64,000 bases of DNA, from positions 2,170,001-2,234,000 of the forward strand of contig NZ_JACCFV010000001.1 of the NCBI RefSeq assembly GCF_013410545.1. Direction: 5' to 3'. The notes beneath the pieces were generated by a model that worked only from the letters and a program-made list of their open reading frames with translations, ran no database searches and was not told where the DNA came from. Shown piece after piece: positions 60,001-64,000 of this stretch (its first letter is position 1; the number at the start of each line of letters is the position of its first letter). Source of the stretch: Pseudoclavibacter chungangensis. GTDB taxonomy: Bacteria > Actinomycetota > Actinomycetes > Actinomycetales > Microbacteriaceae. The position numbers and the translations under genes are program-made.

Positions 60001-60163
60001 CGCCCTGTGCGGCGTCGTCCGTCGACTCGTCCGCCGCGGGTGCGAGGACGAGCGCCGTGCCGGGTGCCGCATCCGGTGCGTCGAGCCCGACGTGCACCCC
60101 CTCGGCGTCCGATTCGGTCGTGGGCAGGGTGGGCTCGTCGCCCGCTTCGTTCGTCTTCACCAT
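57074..60163 (-). CDS. rne: Ribonuclease E/G
   Basis: 1029 residues from ATG 60163 (MVKTNEAGDEPTLPTTESDA). The open frame extends to 60505 without a better start. The N-terminal 230 residues are acidic and basic low-complexity sequence. The S1 RNA-binding domain (SLIGNVYLGRVQNVLPSMEA) comes next. The catalytic DNase I-like domain has VVDVNTGKFVG and GGIIVIDFIDM, followed by the zinc-link PCEICAGRG. The C-terminal 380 residues are disordered and Arg/Pro/Ala-rich. It processes rRNA and mRNA and organises the degradosome. The N-terminal extension before S1 is typical of actinobacterial RNase E. Confidence 0.95.
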   Translation of the reverse strand: MVKTNEAGDEPTLPTTESDAEGVHVGLDAPDAAPGTALVLAPAADESTDDAAQGADEPAAVGADASTEHAAVDVPAASDAEAATPSDDEDDDAPSGGPVPAVITTTTLFFLAPDLPPLAERERQSQRAEPERGSGDRRRSRPEPQEETDEAQDQARSKRRTRKEREPQPKAEVPLITEPQRVKGSTRLEAKRQRRREGREIGRRRPVVTESEFLARREAVDRVMIVRAKDNRVQLGVLEDRVLVEHYVARSSESSLIGNVYLGRVQNVLPSMEAAFVDIGRGRNAVLYSGEVDWAAADLGNGQARRIENALKPGDRVLVQVTKDPVGHKGARLTSQVSLPGRYLVYVPGNQMNGISRKLPDTERARLKRILKEVLPQGVGVIVRTAAEGATREQLERDVERLTRQWNDIQSRSTQGPAPALLHAEPDLLIKIIRDVFNEDFQKLVIQGDAELEVISNYLRQVAPDLLERVERYEGDDVFAEYRATEAIEKALERKVWLPSGGSLVIDRTEAMTVVDVNTGKFVGSGGNLEETVTKNNLEAAEEVVRQLRLRDIGGIIVIDFIDMVLESNRDLVLRRLVECLSRDRTKHQVAEVTSLGLVQMTRKKLGLGLLETFSEPCEICAGRGVVVSNEPVHKHHASNGGDQNGGGRGRRGRGGQQQSNDAAPRQSGGNGSGAHSITDEARGALSKIAASTIAGTPPKDAPVDPIEAAAPTETAEDAAPEREADEPREGRRRSRRGKRRRGDGEGRRSGDESQAPAATGDDASSEGLPVLELPEPKQAFADERTSADPTALAALDSLLDSIGSSADDAAAPAPTPTDDEPVADEPASPDSAAAEPEAAPAEIADDAAARAAQRRSGRRQRGSRRARTAQGAGEHANSDGSGDHVARVEDARGEAEPAPARRSERATTAPSRLGARAAADATPADGTPTEPVAPTAPSEPVASNEPAAPDEPAAATRGRRRGRRVVSANVSTDAPVVPEIVVPAAVVPPVAPQPAVASTGSDTSTDDAPASRPTRTKRRRVTVSTDDA

Positions 60164-60558
60164 TCCTGGTGCACTCCTCTGCGGCGCGTCGCCACCTGGG
60201 CGCGCGGCCGGTCGTCCGTGGAGGGCGCGAGCCCTCGTCTCATAACGCCTACTCGCGCTCGTCGTCCGAGCGCGTGCTCTTTTCATGCGGTGCCGCTGGT
60301 GCGGCTGTGCGGGGCTCGCGAGCAGGCTCCGTGCCCGGCCGCGCGGTGCCCCGCGAAAACTTTGTGGTGCCACCGTCGCCGATGGACCGGGACCAGTATC
60401 GCACGTTCGTCCGCTCCGGCCACGGCCCGGCCTCGCGCGCACGCGCCCCGCGAACACGCGCCGCCGGGGACGAACCCGCTCGGAGGCTGTGAATCCGTCG
60501 GTCACGAGGGACGGGCTCGGCGTTCATATGCGCTGCATAGCGACAGCACGCTGCACAC
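60164..60558. other. Long divergent intergenic region upstream of rne
   Basis: 395 bp between divergent rne and the phosphodiester glycosidase gene. It must contain both promoters and an rne 5' leader of up to several hundred bases, which in RNase E genes is often the target of autoregulation. No coding sequence or clear RNA family is seen. The inverse-strand open frames here are shadows. Confidence 0.4.
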
Positions 60559-61593
60559 ATGAACGCCATCGGTACAACCGGTTTCGTGAACATGAACGAA
60601 CCCGACCGTCGTCCGGCGGACACGCCGTCGCCGTCGGCAGCGACCCCGCCGCAGGAATCGGCCTCGTCGCCACGTGCCTCCCGGGGGCCGACCCGGCGAC
60701 AGGTGCTCGGTGCGGTCCTCGCGACCACCGTGCTCGCGGTCGGCGGCGGCGCGGCCTGGGCCGCCGACCGCTTCCTCATCCCCCACGTCGACGTCGGGGA
60801 CGCGAGCGCGTACGAGGCCGCCCAGCTCGACGCGAACGGTGGCACGGTCGACGACGCCGCACCGAGCGGGACGTCGACCGTCTCGATCTCGACCGTCGTC
60901 ACGGGGTCGGGCGACGAACAGGTCACGGCCTTCGTGGCCGACGTCGTGCTCGGCGCCGCGACCGATCTGCGATCCGCGTTCGCCGACGACGCGTTCGGAC
61001 GCAACATCGTGCAGACGACGTCGGAGATCGCGGCCGCGAACGATGCCGTGTTCGCGATCAACGGCGACTACTACGGCTTCCGGGAGACGGGCATCGTCGT
61101 GCGCAACGGTGTCGCCTACCGCGACGCCGGTGCCCGGGCGGGACTCGCGTTCTACCGCGACGGCCGCGTCGAGGTCTACGACGAGACCGCGACGAACGCG
61201 CAGGCGCTCGTCGACGCGGGCGTCTGGAACACCCTCTCGTTCGGACCGGCGCTCCTCGAGAACGGCGAGGTGCTCGCCGGGATCGACGACGTCGAGGTCG
61301 ACACGAACGTCGGCAACCACTCCATCCAGGGCGCGCAACCCCGCACCGCGGTGGGCGTGCTCGGCACGAACCACCTCGCGCTCGTCGTCGTCGACGGACG
61401 CAGTCCGGGGTACAGCGCGGGCCTCACGATGAGCGGCCTCGCCGAGTTCATGCGTGATCTCGGCGCGACGACCGCGTACAACATCGATGGCGGCGGCTCC
61501 TCGACTATGGTCTCGAACGGCTCGCTCGTCAACGACCCGCTCGGCAAGGGCGAGGAGCGCGGCACCTCCGACATCCTGTACATCGCGGCATAG
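60559..61593 (+). CDS. Secreted phosphodiester glycosidase family protein (NAGPA domain)
   Basis: 344 residues. The N-terminus carries a Tat-like pair PTRRQVLGAVLATTVLAVGG forming a signal anchor. The NAGPA domain, about residues 95-344, shows DAVFAINGDYYGFRETGIVV, QPRTAVGVLGTNHLALVVVD and YNIDGGGSSTMVSNGSLVND, the family core. Such enzymes remove sugar phosphodiesters, often in exopolysaccharide or teichoic-acid pathways. The stop is followed at once by the glycosyltransferase start at 61594, implying an operon with the GT2, DUF4956 and VTC genes. Confidence 0.9.
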   Translation: MNAIGTTGFVNMNEPDRRPADTPSPSAATPPQESASSPRASRGPTRRQVLGAVLATTVLAVGGGAAWAADRFLIPHVDVGDASAYEAAQLDANGGTVDDAAPSGTSTVSISTVVTGSGDEQVTAFVADVVLGAATDLRSAFADDAFGRNIVQTTSEIAAANDAVFAINGDYYGFRETGIVVRNGVAYRDAGARAGLAFYRDGRVEVYDETATNAQALVDAGVWNTLSFGPALLENGEVLAGIDDVEVDTNVGNHSIQGAQPRTAVGVLGTNHLALVVVDGRSPGYSAGLTMSGLAEFMRDLGATTAYNIDGGGSSTMVSNGSLVNDPLGKGEERGTSDILYIAA

Positions 61594-63465
61594 GTGCGTG
61601 CCGTGTATCTTCTCGTCCCCGCATTCCGCCCCACGCACCGGCTGCCGGCACTCGTCCGCGCCGTCCGGGCCGCCGAGCCGGCGCTCGATGTCCTCGTCGT
61701 CGACGACGGCTCGGGCCCCGCGTTCGCGGACGTCTTCGAGGCCGCCCGTGACGCGGGCGCCGAGGTCGTCACGACGGCCGTCAACCACGGAAAGGGGTGC
61801 GCGCTCAAGACGGGATTCGCGACGATCGCCGAACGCGCACCGGGCGCCGCCGTCGTGACCGCCGACGCCGACGGACAGCACGCGCCCGAGGACATCCGTC
61901 GGGTCGCGCACCGACTCGACGAGGGCGATGCGGACATCGTGCTCGGCGCGCGCGCATTCGGACGCGGCACGCCGCTGCGCTCACGCATCGGGAACGCCGT
62001 CGCGTGCGTGCTCGTCCGAGCCGTCGGCCGGGTGCGGGCGAGCGACATGCAGACGGGGCTGCGCGGTTTCGATCCGGCCCTGCCCGACTGGCTCGTGGGC
62101 GTGCCCGGGGAGCGTTTCGAGTACGAGCTGCGCGTCCTGCTCGAGGCCGGTCGGCGCGGCCTTCGCACCGCCGAGGTGCCCATCGAGACGATCTACCTCG
62201 ACGAGAACGCCGGATCCCACTTCCGCCCCCTCACCGACTCGGTCCGCGTGCTCGCGCCCCTGCTCGCCTACCTCGGCTCGTCCCTCGCCGGCTTCGTCGT
62301 CGACGTCGTGCTGCTCGAACTCGTCATGTCGGCCACGGCATCACTCGCCCTCGCCGTCGTCGCGGCACGCCTCGTGAGCGGCAGTGTCAACTTCGTCCTC
62401 AACCGTCGGCTCGTGTTCCGCGATGCGCGGACGCCCCTCGGCCGTGCGATCGGAGGCTACGTCGCGCTCGCGACCGTGCTGCTCGCGGCCAATTGGCTCC
62501 TGCTCACGTGGCTCACGGGGCTCGGCATCGCACTCCTGCTCGCGAAGGTCCTCACCGAGGCGATGCTCCTCGTCGCCGGATTCGCGGTCCAGCGCTTCGG
62601 CATCTTCCGTGCACCCACGACACGCATCCACGCGCACGCGGACCGGGGGACAAGGTGTGCCGCGCCGACTCGCCACGCCGCCACGCATCCACGCGCACGC
62701 GGACCGGGGGCCCGGTCCCCCGCCGGTTCGACGCGCACATCGCTCACGCCGCGGCGCACGATCCCCGATCCTCCGACCACTCGAAGAAAGCAACCATCCG
62801 TGAACACGCTCCTGCTCCTCGGCGCCGACCTCGTCGCGATCGCCGTCCTCACATACGGACTCTTCCTGCACCGCCATCATCGACGCGACCTCGCGGGCGC
62901 GTTCGTCGGCGTGAACATCGGCGTCTTCGCCGTCGCCGCCGTCCTCGGCTCGACCGATGTCGGGCTCGGCGTCGGCCTCGGACTGTTCGGCGTGCTGTCG
63001 ATCATCCGGCTCCGTTCCTCGGAGATCTCGCAGCGCGGGGTCGCCTACTATTTCGCGGCGCTCGCGCTCGGGCTCGTCGCCGGCCTCACGACGTCCGCCC
63101 CGCTCGTCCAACTCGCGCTCATGGCCCTCATCGTCGTCGCGAGCTACGTCGCCGATCACCCTGCGCTGTCGAAGCGGTCACGCCACCAGGTGCTCGTGCT
63201 CGACGAAGCGATCACCGACGAGGACGTCCTGCGCTCTCGCGTCGAACAGTTGCTCGGCGCTCGTGTGCGCCAGTTCACGGTGCTGCAGACCGACTTCGTG
63301 ACCGACACGACCCGCGTCGACGTGCGCGTGCAACTGCCTCGGCGCGATGAACCGGCGCCGGACGGGACCGAGAAGGTGAAGGCACCCGGCGCCGCTCGAC
63401 GGGAGTCGTCGAGCGCTCGCGACGAGGGCATGCGGATGCCGCAGCCGACGCGGGTACGCCCATGA
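61594..63465 (+). CDS. Glycosyltransferase 2 - GtrA - DUF4956 continuous reading frame
   Basis: 623 codons starting with GTG 61594. Residues 1-225 are a GT2 family transferase (LDVLVVDDGSGPAF, TADADGQHAPED). Residues 225-345 contain four helices of a GtrA-like flippase (FVLNRRLVFRDA). A linker with an imperfect 61-bp duplication (62622-62710) leads to a DUF4956 domain (about 403-560: GVGLGLFGVLSIIRLRSSEI). No stop separates the parts. Possibly two genes: GTG 62800 with an AAGAAAG site would start DUF4956 alone. A 61-bp duplication is not a multiple of three, so it may have removed a stop. The function is probably polysaccharide or polyphosphate-related. Confidence 0.75.
   Translation: MRAVYLLVPAFRPTHRLPALVRAVRAAEPALDVLVVDDGSGPAFADVFEAARDAGAEVVTTAVNHGKGCALKTGFATIAERAPGAAVVTADADGQHAPEDIRRVAHRLDEGDADIVLGARAFGRGTPLRSRIGNAVACVLVRAVGRVRASDMQTGLRGFDPALPDWLVGVPGERFEYELRVLLEAGRRGLRTAEVPIETIYLDENAGSHFRPLTDSVRVLAPLLAYLGSSLAGFVVDVVLLELVMSATASLALAVVAARLVSGSVNFVLNRRLVFRDARTPLGRAIGGYVALATVLLAANWLLLTWLTGLGIALLLAKVLTEAMLLVAGFAVQRFGIFRAPTTRIHAHADRGTRCAAPTRHAATHPRARGPGARSPAGSTRTSLTPRRTIPDPPTTRRKQPSVNTLLLLGADLVAIAVLTYGLFLHRHHRRDLAGAFVGVNIGVFAVAAVLGSTDVGLGVGLGLFGVLSIIRLRSSEISQRGVAYYFAALALGLVAGLTTSAPLVQLALMALIVVASYVADHPALSKRSRHQVLVLDEAITDEDVLRSRVEQLLGARVRQFTVLQTDFVTDTTRVDVRVQLPRRDEPAPDGTEKVKAPGAARRESSSARDEGMRMPQPTRVRP
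62622..62710. repeat. Direct repeat, 28 bp twice with 61-bp period
   Basis: ACGCATCCACGCGCACGCGG with CGGGGG at the end occurs at 62622-62649 and again at 62683-62710, with identical 28-bp units. It lies between the GtrA and DUF4956 segments and is followed by GGGGGCCCGGTCCCCC, which can form a hairpin. The period of 61 is not divisible by three. Confidence 0.8.
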
Positions 63466-64000
63466 TCCGCACGGCCGATGCACCTCGCCCGCTCGGCGCG
63501 GCACGGTTCGCTCCCGTCTCGCTCGACGTCCTGCAGGACCGGGCGCCCCTCCTCACCCGGACCGACCGGAAGTACGTCGTACCGATCGACGAACTCGAGG
63601 CGCTCGTCCGCGCGCTCCCGGCCGACACGCGGGTTCTGGACATCGGGGGCCGGAGCGCCTTCCGCTACGACTCGATCTACTTCGACACCCCCGAGCTGCG
63701 CAGCTTCCACAGCGGTGCACTCGGACGACGACGACGATTCAAGATCCGCTCGCGCCGCTACCTCGACTCCGGGGACACGTTCCTCGAGGTGAAGACGAAG
63801 GGACTCCGGGGCTGCACCGTGAAGGAGCGTCTACCGGTTGCGCCGAGCGCGTTCGGCACGCTCGACGGGGACGGGCTCGACTTCATCGACCGGGCGCTCC
63901 GCGAACTCCGCCTGCCGCCCGCTCGCGAACTCGAACTGCGCCCGACCCTCCGCTCGCGCTACCTCCGCACGACGCTCCTCACGGACGACGGGACCGGCCG
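63462..64000 (+). CDS. VTC/polyphosphate polymerase domain protein (3' end outside window)
   Basis: The first 179 codons only. The start ATG overlaps the previous stop by 4 bp. The VTC domain motifs seen are RTDRKYVVPIDELEALV, FRYDSIYFDTPELRSFHSGA, RRRRFKIRSRRYLDSGDTFL and EVKTKGLRGCTVKERLPV with the basic tunnel residues. DUF4956 and VTC genes are known to neighbour each other in bacteria. It is likely to synthesise or handle polyphosphate at the membrane, inferred from family. Confidence 0.88.
   Translation, partial: MIRTADAPRPLGAARFAPVSLDVLQDRAPLLTRTDRKYVVPIDELEALVRALPADTRVLDIGGRSAFRYDSIYFDTPELRSFHSGALGRRRRFKIRSRRYLDSGDTFLEVKTKGLRGCTVKERLPVAPSAFGTLDGDGLDFIDRALRELRLPPARELELRPTLRSRYLRTTLLTDDGTG

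Noticed and set aside
57017..60562. Long open frames on the plus strand opposite rne
   Set aside because: They are rich in Arg, Pro and Ala with no motifs and lie across the confident RNase E gene; high-GC bias keeps the antisense frame open.
1..64000. CRISPR arrays or cas genes
   Set aside because: No regularly spaced short repeats and no Cas motif were seen on either strand; the only clear repeats are IS ends, the tetR-flanking pair and the 28-bp pair at 62622.

Overview
The window comes from a high-GC actinobacterium, most likely Micrococcales and probably Microbacteriaceae. The evidence is the protein style and gene order of the right-hand chromosomal block (rne, rplU, rpmA, obgE, nadD, rsfS), arsenate reductases of the type coupled to mycothiol in this group, and a transfer region built from families typical of actinobacterial conjugative elements. 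The assignment is an inference from recognised families, not from a database search.

Layout. 1-5277: a conjugative relaxase/helicase gene (traA) on the minus strand, cut by an IS5-family element and truncated at its 3' end by an IS3-family element. 5278-8896: a possible oriT, then a small SRPBCC/EVE/MarR operon, a MarR-controlled membrane protein and an AraC regulator. 9129-21360: a plus-strand conjugation block (primase/polymerase, DUF2637, ParB, then a type IV secretion set with a VirB8-like candidate, an M23 wall hydrolase, two DUF6112 pilin-like proteins, TrbL/VirB6, SCO6880 and a VirB4-type ATPase). No VirD4/TraG coupling protein is present, so the element looks incomplete here. 21401-29041: a divergent MerR/SulP pair and a tightly overlapped minus-strand operon trxB-trxA-acr3-arsR::arsC-chrA-arsC-arsC for arsenic and chromate resistance. 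29099-31380: a tyrosine-recombinase module (degenerate recombinase, zinc-ribbon protein, HTH protein and an integrase stump) directly upstream of the ars operon.

31381-43855 is an insertion-sequence pile-up: an IS3 (IS407-like) element, a truncated IS30, an IS21, two ISL3 copies in tandem, a complete IS30 and a complete IS3. They break up a large YobI-type P-loop NTPase gene. 43858-51003 is a second mobile segment. It carries the stump of one serine recombinase, a three-gene minus-strand operon (ImmA/IrrE peptidase, DUF4411 PIN-like protein, DUF262/GmrSD-like protein) that looks like an undescribed conflict or toxin system, a tetR gene bracketed by 40-bp inverted repeats, and an intact large serine recombinase whose reading frame runs into tRNA-Ala(GGC). 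That tRNA is the boundary with the ordinary chromosome.

51004-64000 is chromosomal backbone: tRNA-Ala, a TSUP exporter, rsfS, a proline-rich membrane-anchored protein, nadD, a small membrane protein, obgE, rpmA, rplU and rne on the minus strand. Then on the plus strand come a phosphodiester glycosidase-like protein, a GT2-GtrA-DUF4956 reading frame and a VTC-domain protein that runs off the end.
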